From the NCBI GenBank assembly GCA_001643675.2, contig LSRY02000002.1, positions 533,501 through 597,500 of the forward strand: a DNA stretch of 64,000 nucleotides. Direction: 5' to 3'. The translations under genes and the position numbers were made by a program. Under the pieces are notes generated by a model. The model ran no database searches. It saw only the letters and a program-made list of their open reading frames with translations, and was not told the DNA's origin. Origin of the DNA: Monocercomonoides exilis. Lineage: Eukaryota; Preaxostyla; Oxymonadida; Polymastigidae. Shown one piece after another: positions 18,590-31,340 of this stretch; position 1 is the first letter of the stretch, and every line of letters starts with the position of its first letter.

Positions 18590-21500
18590 TCAACCTCCCT
18601 TTTCATTGCTGCTTTCTTCTGTAGAAACATACTCTTCAGAAAGTTCATTATCGTCTTTATCCATTTTACTTAACCTTCGTCTTTTCATATTCTCATAACG
18701 TCTTTTGCGAGCCTCGTCCTCCCTTGCCTTTTTCGCTAGTTGCTCTTCATTCTTCTTTTTGAGAATTTGACTTCTTTTCTCTTCTTTTTCTTTTTGTTCT
18801 TTTTCTTTTCTTTCTCTCTCTTCGGCTTCTTTCGCAAGGCGTTTTTCAACTTTCAATTTTAGAAGCTCTGCTTTTGTCAATTTTCTTTGAGTCTGAAGTT
18901 CCTTAGAATCATCATTTAATTCATTATCATTCCGTTTCAATGGATCATTTGTAGAATCTTGGTTGCTTTCGCTTGCAGATTGCTGCGGCTGTTCAATGTT
19001 GCTTGAAAGATTTGGAGAACTATCATTTTCATCTTCTAATACTCTCTCAGAGGAACTTTCTAATTCAGTCATTCCGTTCTTTTCCTTTTTGTCTTGCTTA
19101 TTTATTTGCTCGTCATTTTTGTTGCCCTCCTCTTCAGAGATATTGTCTTTTTCTTTTGAATTAGCAGCATTGTTGTCTTCTTCAATATCGTGTGGATTTC
19201 CATCGCTTTCTGTTATCTTCCTCTGATTTTCAAAAGGTGATTCTTCAATTTCATGTTCGCTTTTTTGTTCTTTTGATTGATCTGCTCTCTGAATGGTTGC
19301 AATATGTTGATGAACTGAAGTTCTATCTTTGAGCTCACCCTTCTCAAATTCTTTTAAATTCTGACTTTCATCAAGTGTTTGATTAAGCGATTTGTCAGAC
19401 TGGAATTGTGAAATTTGATGCGCTTTTGTTAAATCGCTTTCATCAAAAGCACTTTCGTTTATTTCAGATGAATTTGCAAGTTCATCATTCTTCTCTTCGA
19501 TTAAATCATCATTTCTTTCTTCCAACTTTTCTTGATTTTCACTATCCAAAGATGGCTGCTGCAACTCATCTGGCATATTGCTTTCTTTAATTTGTGCTTC
19601 TTGCTTGCGCATGGAAGAACTCAGCATATTCAAATCAAATGGTGGTTCAGTGGCATGTGTCGTTTCCATCATCCACTTTGTCAAACGTTCAATAACTTTT
19701 TGCTGTTTAGTGACTGTTGCGCTCAGCTCCTCAATTTTCTGCTGAACGTCTGCTTGAACTTTGCTCTTTGCTTCCTTCTCTTCGGATTTTTCTTCTTTTT
19801 TAGTGTTCTCCGATTCGTGTTCATTCTTTTGTTCTGATGCAATCTCGTTCAATTCTCCTTCTTGCTGCTCTTTATCTTTCTGTCCACTGACTCTTATTGC
19901 TTTCCTTTGTTGCTCATCTTCTTCTCCGTCCATTCTTGTTGTATCACTTATTCTCTCTTCTTCTGTCAGAGCCTCGTCAACAGAAGTTCCTTCGTTATGC
20001 CGTCTCACAGCCGTAATTGTCGTTTTTAGAGGAGACTGTCTTCGAATAGCAGGTGGCGAAGATGTTCCATCAAAAGCACGTTCAACGTCAGGGTTTTGAT
20101 CCTGAGAAAAAGACATTGTTGATGCATCAAACCCAGATTCTGGTTCAGAAGATGAAGATGAAGCATTTTTTTCTGAAGTTAATTGTCCTGAATCTATCTG
20201 TGCATTCATATCTTTCGCTGTATTGTCCTGCGACCATTCGCCAAGAGTTGACATAACGTCCTTTTCAGAAGGCATATCAGGACTATCGTCATTGTCAGTG
20301 TCTACGACAGGATCAGGAATCAGATTCAGCAAAGATAGAAGTTCAGCTACACCCTCTCTCACTTGCCTCACCCTGTCGTAGCGAATCTTTTCCACTTTCT
20401 CTTTCACAGATACCTTGTTTCGGCAGATGATGCGAAGGCCCACTTGGCCACATTCAAATAGTTTTCGTTGTTCTTCGGCTCTTTCTTTCTTCCTTTCTTT
20501 TTCAATCAGTATTTGAGACAAAGTTGGAGTTTTATACTGAAATGATCCTGCAGGTGCTGAAGACAAAAAATTTGGATTATTCGAGTAATCAAATGGCAAA
20601 GAAGAGTATTTTGAAGATATTTCATTGAATGTTTGTTTATAAGGAAGCAATTGTGGAGATGCCTTGGCTTCTGATGGAGATTCAAATACAATTTCATCCA
20701 CCTGCAATGGGGATGTTTGCGTAAACAGCTGGACATATGTCGTAATTACCGCAATTAAACAATCCACAGCTGCGCGGCGAGTGTTCCATTCAGGCTGTGA
20801 TAAATACTCTTGGGCAATTAGCATTGCCCTTTCGCACTCATCAACCATTACACATGGACATACCATAAACATTGTACTTAAAACAAGAAGAAGTTGTCCT
20901 CCTAAAAAACAATCTGGGTGGCTGAATAATAATATCAATCGTTGACCAAAGAACGGCCAAGATAAAGCAACGGCCTTGTTTAATGTTTACAATTATTGAA
21001 TACAAGCAACATTTTGAATATAACTTTTAAAAAATCATTTAAAAAACAAACGTCTGGATCAGCCCTTTCGCATATTGCTTGAATCGCTAGCGAAGCTCCT
21101 TCCATGAAATTTTTGTTTCCTGTCTCCTCCATATTATGTAATAACGGCTCAATAAGTGACCTGATTGGATAATCCATTCCTTCAATTATATATCCACGAA
21201 AAGGATTTTGTGCAAGAGAATGCTGCTTCCAATTTACACCCTGTGTTAACTCTTCAGCCAAAAATCCAAATGTTTCAGCACAAATATCTCTCATTCCCGT
21301 TTCATTGTCCTTCAAACGCGATATTAAGTAAGTAATAATTTTTGTTAAATATGGTTGAATGCGTGCTCCGTGAACTTTAACTGTACATCCAAGCAATCTT
21401 ACTACTTCTTTTCGTGCGATAGATGCATCCATAGTTTTGACTCCAAATAAACATGACTTTAAAAAGAAAAATAAAAACCAAGAATAAACAATGAAATTCT

Positions 21501-21718
21501 TGCTCAAAAAAAAATACAAATACCAAAAATAATCCTAAAAAATTGAATTCCAATGAATCTATGGTAGAAAGTAATTCACTGACCCCTTGCATAGATGTGT
21601 CACGATCCGATAATTTACCAATACTGCGCAATGTATTTGTACGAAAAGCATTCTCAATTTCTTGCTTTGTAAGTTTATGTGGTTTCTTTTTTTGAAATGG
21701 ACTGTTTTTTCCATACAT
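18590..21718 (-). CDS. TORTIFOLIA1/SPIRAL2-like HEAT-repeat microtubule-associated protein
   Basis: My model has three exons: 21524-21718, 21048-21456 and 18590-20913 (975 residues); the second junction is the least certain. The N-terminus matches the TOG/HEAT pattern of plant TORTIFOLIA1-like proteins: IGKLSDRDTSMQGVSELL, then FLSCLFGVKTMDASIARKE..RLLGCTVKVHG, ISRLKDNETGMRDICAETFG, SLAIQAICERADPD and QPEWNTRRAAVDCLIAV. The remaining two-thirds is charged and Ser/Glu-rich and ends in a long Lys/Glu coiled coil (about nt 18690-18880) with basic RKRRYENMKRRR. Plant homologues bind cortical microtubules; here a cytoskeletal role is inferred from family. It is convergent with the surface gene and divergent from RPS19, with about 230 bp between their start codons. 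Confidence 0.75.
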
Positions 21719-21948
21719 CAGTTAATGTTATAATCCCTCCAACTTTTATCTTTTTGATTTTCAAAATGATAATAAATATATATTGGTTCACATAAAATAA
21801 AAATGGAAGTATTGATCAATATATCAAAGGAATTTTTGGATCAATTCCACTCCAAAATATGTGTGAAATATTGTTTTTAATAATCAAATGACCGCTTTAT
21901 TTGTGGCCTTTATTTTCTAAATATGTATTTTCTTTTATGCTCAGAGTT

Positions 21949-22566
21949 ATGGACGGATTCCATCAGAAGAGAGCCAGTATTACCGTGAAGGACGTTCCCG
22001 CTGATAAATTCATTAAGACTCTTGCAAAACACTTCAAAAACACAGGTGCAGTTGAGATGCCAGCATGGGGAGATTATTGCAAAACAGCTTCCCTGAAAGA
22101 GCTCGCTCCAATTGATCCAGATTGGTATTTCATTCGTGCAGGTTTGCAAACATTTAACTTTTATCGATATCAACTTATAATAATAATTAATCTGTTTTAA
22201 ATTTTTATTAAATTTGTCATTTGCATGATCGCAGCTTCAATTGCCAGAAAGATCTACATTCGCCAAGGAACAGGTGTTGGTGCATTGAAGGATGTGTATG
22301 GTTGCACAATTGACCGTGGAACTATGCCGTGCCACCACGGAACTGCTTCAGGCAAAATCATTCGCCTCATCATCCACCAATTGGAGAAAGCAAAGCTTCT
22401 TGAGCCAGTTCCAGGGTATGCTCATTCAATTTATTGAATTTATATTTTTCTTAAAACGTTATTCTCTATTTTTTTTAGAAAATTTGGCGGACGTCGTGTG
22501 ACCCAACAAGGACGTGAAAGTCTCGATCGTATTGCATGCCAAGTTGTTTCAAAGAAGAAGCATTAA
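21949..22566 (+). CDS. RPS19: 40S ribosomal protein S19 (eS19)
   Basis: Three exons (21949-22141, 22235-22415, 22479-22566) give 153 residues, close to the usual 145. The protein follows eukaryotic eS19 closely: VTVKDV-like ITVKDVPADKF, LKELAPIDPDWYFIRAAS, GVGALKDVYG, GTMPCHHGTASG, FGGRRVTQQGRESLDRIA and a KKKH C-terminus followed by TAA. The introns are 93 and 63 nt, with donors gtttgc and gtatgc. The start is the second of two nearby in-frame ATGs (21937 and 21949); both lie a few codons before the conserved region, and an upstream 5' exon cannot be excluded. It is part of the small ribosomal subunit. Its TAA stop, at a conserved end, shows that TAA means stop in this genome. Confidence 0.93.
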
Positions 22567-22855
22567 ACTTTTTAACTTTCAATTCAATTGTTGATCTTTC
22601 ACGGTAGAGTCAACTTATATTGAATCCATTTCAACATGCATTTGTTGAACTTCACTTCTTTCAACACGTTGTGGAGTTATGACTGATCAATTTGATTATA
22701 TACGTTTGAAACGTTTTCCTTAATTAAAAAAATTGAAATGAAAAATAGGTTTCCCAAAATATCATCAAAAAATTATGATAATTGCCACAAAAAATGATTC
22801 AATAATATTGCTTCAATTTGAATTGTAGAAAAAAAAAGTGATAAAAAATAGAAAA
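22567..22855. other. Convergent AT-rich spacer
   Basis: Spacer between the RPS19 stop and the importin-9 stop (tail to tail). It is AT-rich with A runs. No feature was recognised. Confidence 0.5.
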
Positions 22856-25800
22856 TTAAGCAGTAGCTTTTTTCATTTCTGTGGCAATTTTGACCTCACC
22901 TGGGAGAAGTATGGAACTTAGTGTTTGCTGAAACTGAGCAAGCTTAGCTTCTAATTCTTTTAAATACGAGCACATTAATTGCTGACATTATCAATATTTA
23001 AACAAAATGATTCAACAAATATTTTTTTTTAAATATAATATTTTCGAAATTCAAATATTAATATCTGAAAATTACCAATCATCTAATGCACACCATTGTG
23101 TTTGCTTGATTTATTGGATCGTTTTGAAGTTCTGCGTTAATTTCGCCTTGGCTTCGCCCAGTTGACATCATAAGATCAGCTTTGCCTCTGAGCGCTGCCA
23201 TCATTTCTTCAATATCTTGCTCATCGTCATCCATTTCATCATAAAATTCTTCATCTTCATCGTCAATTCCTTCTTCTCCAATCATAACTTCGCCTGTTCT
23301 ATCTCCTTTCTTTGCTGTTATATTTGATTCGAGGCTTTCTTTCTCCTCGTTCCACAGCTTCACCACAATTTTAGTCAGTTTTGACAGAAACGGTATTTGT
23401 GAGTATTGTATCTGTGCATGTGCCGACCGCGACCGAGTCATAATTCTTCCGTCGTCAATGGGATCGCCTTTCACAACGGCTGCAATGACAAAAGGATTCC
23501 CTCCGCGCACAAGGCACATCATCGCCTCAATGGTGACTTTGATGTTGTAGTCTCCACGGACCGTCTCTTCCACCTCGCACATCCGCGACAGAAAGCCGTT
23601 GAAGCGCAACTTCGCATCAATAGCCTCACCAGGGGTCTCTGTGAAAGTAGTCAGCAGAGCTTCCAATTGGCCAGGACATTTTCGAATGAAAAAGCAGAAA
23701 AATAGAAGGAGGTTCTATTTCGTTAAGATTGAATGCAATCGGTTTATGTTTGAAATTCATGTGAAAGATAGAAATTGGTAGCATGCATAAATGAAAAAAA
23801 GAAAAGAAAAGAAAAGAAAAGAAAAGAAAAGAAAATCAATGAGATATCATTCAAAATAAATAAAATCAAACTTCTGAGGTAGAAGGCGGGATTTGGTCGT
23901 TCATAAATCTCGTTATCAGTGAAAACACAAGATTGCCCATCAGCCCTTGTTTGATGAGCTCCTGTCCAGCAAACTCAACCAGCGACCGCGCAATCAGCCC
24001 GAGATTGATTGCAGCTTCTGGCGAAGGAGACCCGTTCAGTAAGAATGTGAAGAAAGCCAGTGCTTTGTTCAAGCTGTCGCCAACCAGGATTTGAGGGACC
24101 AGGCGGAGCATTCGGCTCAGAGTCTCTGACGCTGCGAGAATTGCGCTTCCGTTCATCCGCAGCGTGGTGGGCACGTTCATCAGCTCGTTGAACAGCAGCT
24201 GGAACTGCTCAGGGCTGAATGTCCCCGGCGCCAATGTTCCTGCCTGGCTGTCTGTGCACAGCGTGTTAGAAAAGCAGTTGAACAGGGTTTCAACTGTGCT
24301 CTGAGGCTTTGATGCTGCATCAGGAGCAGACAGCTCCGCAATGGCAGTGCGAAGACGAGTTAACAGGAGCGGCCACAGATGCTGCTGCACAGTCATTGGC
24401 CCGCCTTCGATGGGCACAGACACCAAAATGTGCAGACACTGGGGCACTTCGTCTGTGACGTCGATGCATTCGGGGAAGTCGTCCAGCATCTTTAGCAGAT
24501 ACGCGATGAGGTGCGGCACGGCTGGGCCGATCTGCTCCTTGCCCATGTTCATCAGCATGTAGAACGCATCGATCACACCAGAAACCTCTTCGTTGCTGAA
24601 CATGTCAGCGTCCATTGCGGTGAGCACTCCCAAAATCTCCATCACTCTCCGAGATATCAGCTCCTTCTTCACATTACGGCACAAGACTGTCAGCGATTTG
24701 GCTGCAGTGATTCTAACAAGAGGTGGAATTTCTGGTGAAGAGGAGGAGGAAGAAGGAGGTGCAATAGAACTTTGAGGTGTTGAAATGGATTGTGAAGAAT
24801 GTGTAGTGTTATTTTTGAGGAAGTTGAGGCAAAGAGTAATTAGAGATTCGTTGTTAGCATCATCGATCAATGAAGATATCTTAGACATGCATTTAATCAT
24901 CTGAGCACACAGGAACGGGACGCCATTGACAGGATGTATGATGTCTGGAGAAAAATCGATAAACACTTGCAAATATCTGATTGGATTGAAGCTTGAACTG
25001 GACTGCTTTCCGGCTTCAGGCATTTGAACGATGGCTCCCATTCCATACAGCATCTGCGCAGCAGCAATATCTTCTGGATCACTCATGTTGAATTCTCCTC
25101 CGAAAGCATCGCTGCTTTCACCCATTTTGTGCATCACAACAATTTCTGACACGCGCAGCGCTGCTTCGTGGAGCGTCCACCAAAGTGGATGAGCTGGAGT
25201 GGCTGTGCGAAGCTGCTTGCTTTCGGTGACTTTTGCCTCGCATGCCAGCAACAGCAGGTCTGATACCGTCATCGAGGTGGATTCCTGTGTGCTAGCTGCA
25301 GAAATTGCATTTGAAGGAGAAGAAGAGGAAGAAGCGCCCATGTCAACTTCTTCATCTCCGATTGACTCCATCATTTTGTCAACCAGCTCAATCACAGATG
25401 ATCTGGCTGAGCTGATTATCATCTCTTCATCATCAAAATAATTATCAGCATTGGCCAGCCACCGCTTCATTGAAAAGTTCGTCATCTGAGCATATTCAAT
25501 TAAAACAGGAAACATTGTATAGCACTTCACCATCAGTGAATGCATTGCATCTTTGTCCATTAGACTTGCGAAAAAGTCGAGAATTGATTGAATATATGAA
25601 TAAAGAGACTCCAGCCCTGTTGGTTCAACCGCTGTTTCTGAGAATATATACAACTGTTTGTATTTGCTAAGTTGCTCGGTTAACGCGTGTGACAACAATC
25701 CAATGATTTTTAAGAAGTCCATATTTTGTGATGCAAATTTTGGCTTGAAAATTGCAATTGTATTGCAAAGCTTGCAAAGAAAGAAGTTAAAGAAGAGTTA

Positions 25801-26779
25801 AATCATCAAGCAAAGCAAAAACAAAAACGTAACAGTTCAAAGTTTATATTGCATTTGTAACTAAAAAAATAGCATACTCTAACAACTTCTACTCTCAAAA
25901 GATAATTTTCATCAGTTGGGCTCGAAGAAGAAATAAATGTAAATGAAACTGAAATAACAAAATTCAAAAAATCCTTGAATTCTTTGGTGTCCTTTTGTTT
26001 CTTATCTTTCACCGTAGAGCATCCTTTAATTATTGAGCGACATATGGAAATTGCTGAAGAAAGCATTTCTTGTGTGGGTCCTTGGTTATAAGCGCCAAGA
26101 ACTTGATGCACAATCCCGACTAATGGAACAAGAAATTCATTCACTGAAAGAGCATCTGCAAGTAGATCAAGACATCTCCATGCGCCCTCACAAAGATCTT
26201 TCTTTTGAAGCGTTTGAGCAAATCCCAAAAGTGTTTGGATAAGTTCAGGCCATTTATCAGGATAATCCTTTTCAGCTATAACTCCAATTACATGACATAC
26301 AGATGACAACACTTTTTTATCTGGCATATCAATCAATTTCAGAATTGAGGAACGAACTGATGCTTTTTCAGTTTCAGATATTACAATAGTTGCCTGAATA
26401 TCATCTCCGCTCCACCAAAATTCCTGTGCAAATTGTTTAAGAAGAACTGCTGCGAGGTATAAGTTCAAAAATTCGGAAATCGAAAAAAAAAAAGAAAAGA
26501 AAAGTTGCATATCTGCTTAACGGGCCACAAAATTTGTGGAGATCCAATAATTAATACAAGTGAATTGCAATATCCTTTTTTTATAAAATAAAAATAGAGA
26601 AATGAAATTGATAAAGTTAAAATTTAAATTATATTTATTATAAAGTCACCTGGAGAAGTCTTTGCACTTTCTAATTGCTTTGTGTAATTCTGTAAATTTA
26701 CAGGATCTATATATGTTTGCGTTGCAAGCGGGGTAAGGCAATCTACCAAGGATATCTTGTTTAATGAGTCAAAACTCAT
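22856..26779 (-). CDS. IPO9: Importin-9 / Kap114-type nuclear import receptor
   Basis: Six exons (26650-26779, 26509-26574, 25878-26449, 23872-25770, 23094-23714, 22856-22981) encode 1137 residues; human IPO9 has 1041. The N-terminus has the importin-beta pattern (TSPGYCNSLVLIIGSPQILW, then VLLKQFAQEFWW, then DYPDKWPELIQTLLGF). The diagnostic C-terminus has GRIMTRSRSAHAQIQYSQIP..LTKIV, matching human GIRTRSKSAKNPERWTNIP, then an acidic stretch and NDPINQANTMQLMCSYL, matching DPLYQIDLQAYL. It is a HEAT-repeat carrier; the family imports histones and ribosomal proteins with Ran-GTP. Intron 2 (26450-26508) has a GC-AG boundary, which is needed to keep both frame and similarity. Intron 4 carries a (TTTTC)7 tract on the coding strand. 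The large central exon is noticeably more GC-rich than the flanks. Confidence 0.9.
23801..23835. repeat. (GAAAA)7 microsatellite inside an importin-9 intron
   Basis: Seven exact head-to-tail copies of gaaaa on the plus strand, which is a (TTTTC)7 polypyrimidine run in the transcript. It lies about 85 nt before the acceptor of intron 4 (23715-23871), too far to be the usual pyrimidine tract. Confidence 0.9.
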
Positions 26780-27026
26780 TTATTTCAATTTGTTTAATAA
26801 ATTTATTATGGGCGTAGTCAATTGTTTGTGCGGTCTTTTAAAATCCATCGGACATTTACTGGCAACTGTCAAAAAGATGTGAAGAATCTATTTTTACTGA
26901 AATTTTCAAAAACTTAATTAATCGGATATTAAAAAAACTCCTTCACCATAATATTTATTTAATTTTCCGACCGGAAGTAATTTATATTTTCAATTCGGAA
27001 CTTAAAAACATCAAACTCTAGAAGCG

Positions 27027-27886
27027 ATGACAACTTCTGTTTATACTTCTAAATTACCTCTTTACACATCCATAGATCCATATACCGCTGCTATTCCCAA
27101 ACGCCCCTTGGTTGAGTTTGCCTTTGATGATTTATTCATTTTGTAATTTTTTCAAATTTTTCGCAAATATATGCATGATTGCTTTGTATTTCCTTTTTTA
27201 TTCTTTAATATTTTAGTGATTCTATAATTGCATCTGCGAATTATCAAGATTGCATGAAGACCAATTCTTTTAAGAAAGAATCCGTTGAAGATTGTTGCAT
27301 TTCATCATCAACGAAAGTCATTGAGAAGCAGCAAACAGATGAAGAAATGCTTGTTAAAAAGTCTATTGAAACACGCGATGATAGTTTTCTTCAGCCAATT
27401 TCTGAGACAATTGTTATTCTTTTGTCAACTTCCATTAAACATTTGCTAACTGTTATACCCGATTCTGGAGAAATCGCTTTGACTCAATCTGGTGTTTTGT
27501 TGATTGAGAAAGTTAAGCATTTTTTCCATTTTGTACGGCAATATTCAAATTTGACAACCGGAGAAATAATACACATAGCAATCATGTTGACTCGACTTTT
27601 AACCCACGAAGCTGAACAGATAAGACAGGGGAAAATGACTATTGTATCTGAAGCAAATCTTGGAACACTTCTCTTATGTGCTACATTGATTGTTGTTAAG
27701 ATGGAACGCGATGTTCCTTATAGAAATAGTTGGTGGGCCAAGATGTTTGGAGTTCCACTTCACATCCTTAATCAATCAGAGATGATATTTCTGCAGAAAG
27801 TGGATTATAATTGTGATGTTTCCGTTGATGAATATTTGGACTGGTACAAAAAATTTATTCTCAACATTGACGAAGGAGTAGAATGA
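27027..27886 (+). CDS. PHO80/U-type cyclin
   Basis: Two exons (27027-27115, 27217-27886) encode 252 residues; the intron has donor gtttgc and acceptor ttttag. After a divergent N-terminus, residues from about 160 follow the PHO80-like cyclin box: LGTLLLCATLIVVKMERD, then NSWWAKMFGVPLHILNQ and EMIFLQKVDYNCDVSVDEY, matching the family pattern (LLLTSVMVAAKFxDD, YAKVGGVSxxELNxLE, FLxxLDF). Members bind PHO85/CDK5-like kinases in yeast and trypanosomatids. The partner here is unknown. It is divergent from importin-9 with about 250 bp between start codons. Confidence 0.75.
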
Positions 27887-28363
27887 ACTTCTGAAGCTAC
27901 TGTAAATGTGAAATACTTAAATAATTCTTCTTCATTAGAATCGGCCTGTGAAGCATTGGCCATCATCCGTTTCTATTTGATAGCAGTAGATTTACACACA
28001 AATTTAATTGTTTATTTGTTATTGTACTTTGTGCGTTCTTCGTTTAGTAGTTATGAAAGAAGAATATCTACAAAGTTAAACATGTTTTATATATTAGTAT
28101 TTCCTTCATTTCATGTAATATTTTGAATTTTCAAACCAAATATTGAATATTTATAAGAATTTATTTTTTTATAAATTCAATGGAACTTTGTTGGAGAGAA
28201 ATGTTAAGGATCATTATTTCCCTTGTTCAATTAATTTTTTAATGGGCCATTGATCACTATATTTTTTGTTATCATTCCTTTGTTTTTTGATAGCAGGCTT
28301 TAATGGGCCAAACCCAGACTTTTTGCACAAAAAGGCAAAAGCAAAAGCAAATTTGTGAAGATA
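27887..28363. other. AT-rich spacer
   Basis: Spacer between the cyclin gene and the next plus-strand gene. It contains a short duplicated phrase (taatgggcca, near 28239 and 28302), but I see no supported gene. Confidence 0.5.
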
Positions 28364-29869
28364 ATGTGCAAGATATCTCGAATTTGCAGGTAAATCGTTG
28401 CTTTGTCTAATTGATTGATTGTTTTTTTCATATATAAATTCTGACCACGAAAATTTGAGAATATATTCTTTCAAAGCTCTGCTTTTCAAAATAGAAATGA
28501 ATTTCTTCGAAAATTGAGATTTACCCAAAAAACTCTTTTCGGAGTGAAAGATGACTTTAGAAGAAAAAAGGTCAACGCAAAGAAAGTTGATCGATGGTTG
28601 AAGCAAATATCTCAATCTTTGTTTAACCAGCTTATGCTTTTTTTCCCCCAAGTTACGATCAAAGCGTTCATTCGAACAATTTTCCCTGATGCCGATGATT
28701 TAACACAAACAGCAAAAGTTGAACCACCAGAAATATCTACTGAAATGGAAAGGAAATGTTGCATGACTGGTTGTTGGGAATGTCAAAGATGTCATAATTG
28801 TCAAGGTTTTCTTTGCATTGTTCATCCAAAATGCAAATGTTTTGATCCATCACAGCTTCCGGAACAGAAATACTCTCATACACATTCTCTTATTGAAGCA
28901 TTAGATCTTCCTCAGGGAGCATTTAAGAAAGGTTGTAAAAATCAAAGTTTGGAGGACATTCCTAATTATCTAAATCATTCACAGAAAACTCTTGAGCCCA
29001 ATCCGTCAAATCAGCAAGATTCATTCAATGACGCGTTTTCTGGCATTCCTTGCGAGCAGAACTTGAATGCTTCGCAGCATCCATCGATGAAGAATTTCGA
29101 TTGCAACTCCTGCTGCATTTTTCAAAGTTCGTATGAGTCGTCATTGCCGATCTCCATGACCACGCCCTCAGACGATGCTGCGAACAGCATTGAGGAAGAC
29201 GCGCTGGACTTCATCCACAGAATGGTCGAAGAGCAGCTGCTGTGTGTCACGCGCTGCCTGAAGCTGCCGCCGACGATGCTGCTGCGGCTGATGGCGCTGT
29301 CGTGGCGGGCGCCAACTGGGCGGGTGCGGCAGACAGCGCTGCAGCTGTGCTACTGGATGGCCGACCGCTGCACAAGGCGCGAAATCCTGCTGATGTCGCG
29401 GCGTGGGGTGATGCTGTGTCTGTGGTGCTGTGTACTGCACGAAGTAGCTGAGGAGCCGGAGGACGGGCCGCTCTTAGAGGCCCTCCGCACCATGCTAATG
29501 GTGCTGACACAGCTGGAGGAGCCTCTTCGGATGGAGAGGAGCCAGAAGAAGGCAGAGCGGGTGGGGGAATGTTTTAGATGGAAGAGAAGCGTTAGAACAC
29601 GAAGGGGCTTTGGTGGAGTGGAGAACGGGGCGTATGAGCTGTCGTCGCTGGAAGATGAGTACGAAGAGAACACATTTGACGACTTGTCAAACAACGAAGA
29701 GAGCGAAACAGCAGAAGTGGATGACTCGCAGACTGACTGCAACACTTCACTCAACTCATTCAGCTCAGCGTCTTCTTCTTCTGCTTCGAAATTTCGATGC
29801 CAGACCCCGCCCCCACCGCCCATGCTATACTCACTTGGAAGCTATCCAGTTCCTTCTTCTTCCTCCTCT

Positions 29870-29901
<32 letters not shown>

Positions 29902-31306
29902 TTCTTCTCCATTCAAAACACCTCACTCTCCTTCCACCTTCAGCTACCCGCTTTCACACACCACCCAATCTTCCCTCTGCCCTCCCTCTATACTTGTCAA
30001 CCCTTCCTCCACTCCATCTTCACACCCTCTCCACTCGCCATCCACTTCGCACCGCCACCCCAAGCCAAACATCATCAAACAGCACTCTCTCCCTCACTCT
30101 TGCCTGGACCTCCTGCACAAGCTGCACAGCTCTGATCACAGCTCATTCGCCTCCTGCTCTTCTTCTGCTTTCCCTCCTCCTCATTCATCTTGTTCTCTTC
30201 CTCTTCGCCCTTTTACTCTTTCCTCCACTCAATCATTGGGAGGCGCTATGGCCGTCTCATCTTCAGCTCTGTCTTCAACATCTGCTCTGACTGCTTCTTC
30301 TTCTTCTTCTTCTTCTTCTTCACCATTTCCCCAAACCACAACGACGACTTCCTTCTCTTCCTTCGGCACGCTTTCTGAGTCTGTCAAAAGAGAGCCAGCA
30401 GCTTTGCCTGCGAGTCTTCTTTCAGCAGCGCCGTTTGTACAAAGACCAGCCATGCAGCCACAAAACGGGGCAATGAGCGCAATCATCAGGATGGTGCAGA
30501 ACATCCAAGAGGAGAAGAAGAAGAAGATTGAGAAGTTGCAGCAGAAGAAGAAAGAAGAGGAAGAATTGAACAGAAATGCTCGTGCGCAGAGGGAGAAGAT
30601 GATGCAGAACTACAAAATGGCACAGGCGAAGAAAGAAGAACAGCGCAAGCAAAGAGAACAGATGCTGCAGAAGAGGAAGGAAATGAGGGAGATGAATGCA
30701 AGAAGAAAATATGTTCATTCAAGTGCTGGGAAGGAGAAGGAGAGGGAGATGGAGGAGGTGAAAGTTGCAGGGTTGGTTGAGGAGGAAAAGAAGAAAGAGG
30801 AGAGGAAGGAGGAAGAGGAGGATGTGAGGCAAAGGAAACAGAACCAGAACAAGACACTTGAATGCTCTGAATCACACACAGAATCGAATGGGAAGTCAAC
30901 TGCTGTTACTACAACTGCAACTACAACTGCAACTCCTGTGCATCCAACGTGTCAGGCATTTTTCTCGCGCTTTATGGGTTCTTTGATGTGTCCTTCAACA
31001 ACTATATCGCAAACATCATCATCATCTTCTTCTTCTTCTTCTACCTCCACCTCCTCTTCTTCTTCTTCAGTTCAAAATGCTTCCACTCCCTTTTCTAAGC
31101 TTCCTTCTTCTCGTCCTCTTTTGCCTGTCAAACCAATACCTGCACAAACTCCTTTATCTTTTGACTCGATGCTTGCCAATGCAAATCTCCCAGTTCAATA
31201 ACAGCTCTCTGAGAAAGCAGAAGTCGACACGTCTTCCATCTCTTCCTCTTCCTCTTCTGCTGCTCCAATTGCTCCGGTTCCTTCTTCTTCATCTAACTCT
31301 TCCTCT

Positions 31307-31340
<34 letters not shown>

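Noticed and set aside
28214-28651. Open frame of 145 codons on the minus strand
   Set aside because: It overlaps the 5' exon and first intron of the plus-strand Ser-rich gene, has biased composition, and no recognisable domain; the plus-strand model explains the region better.
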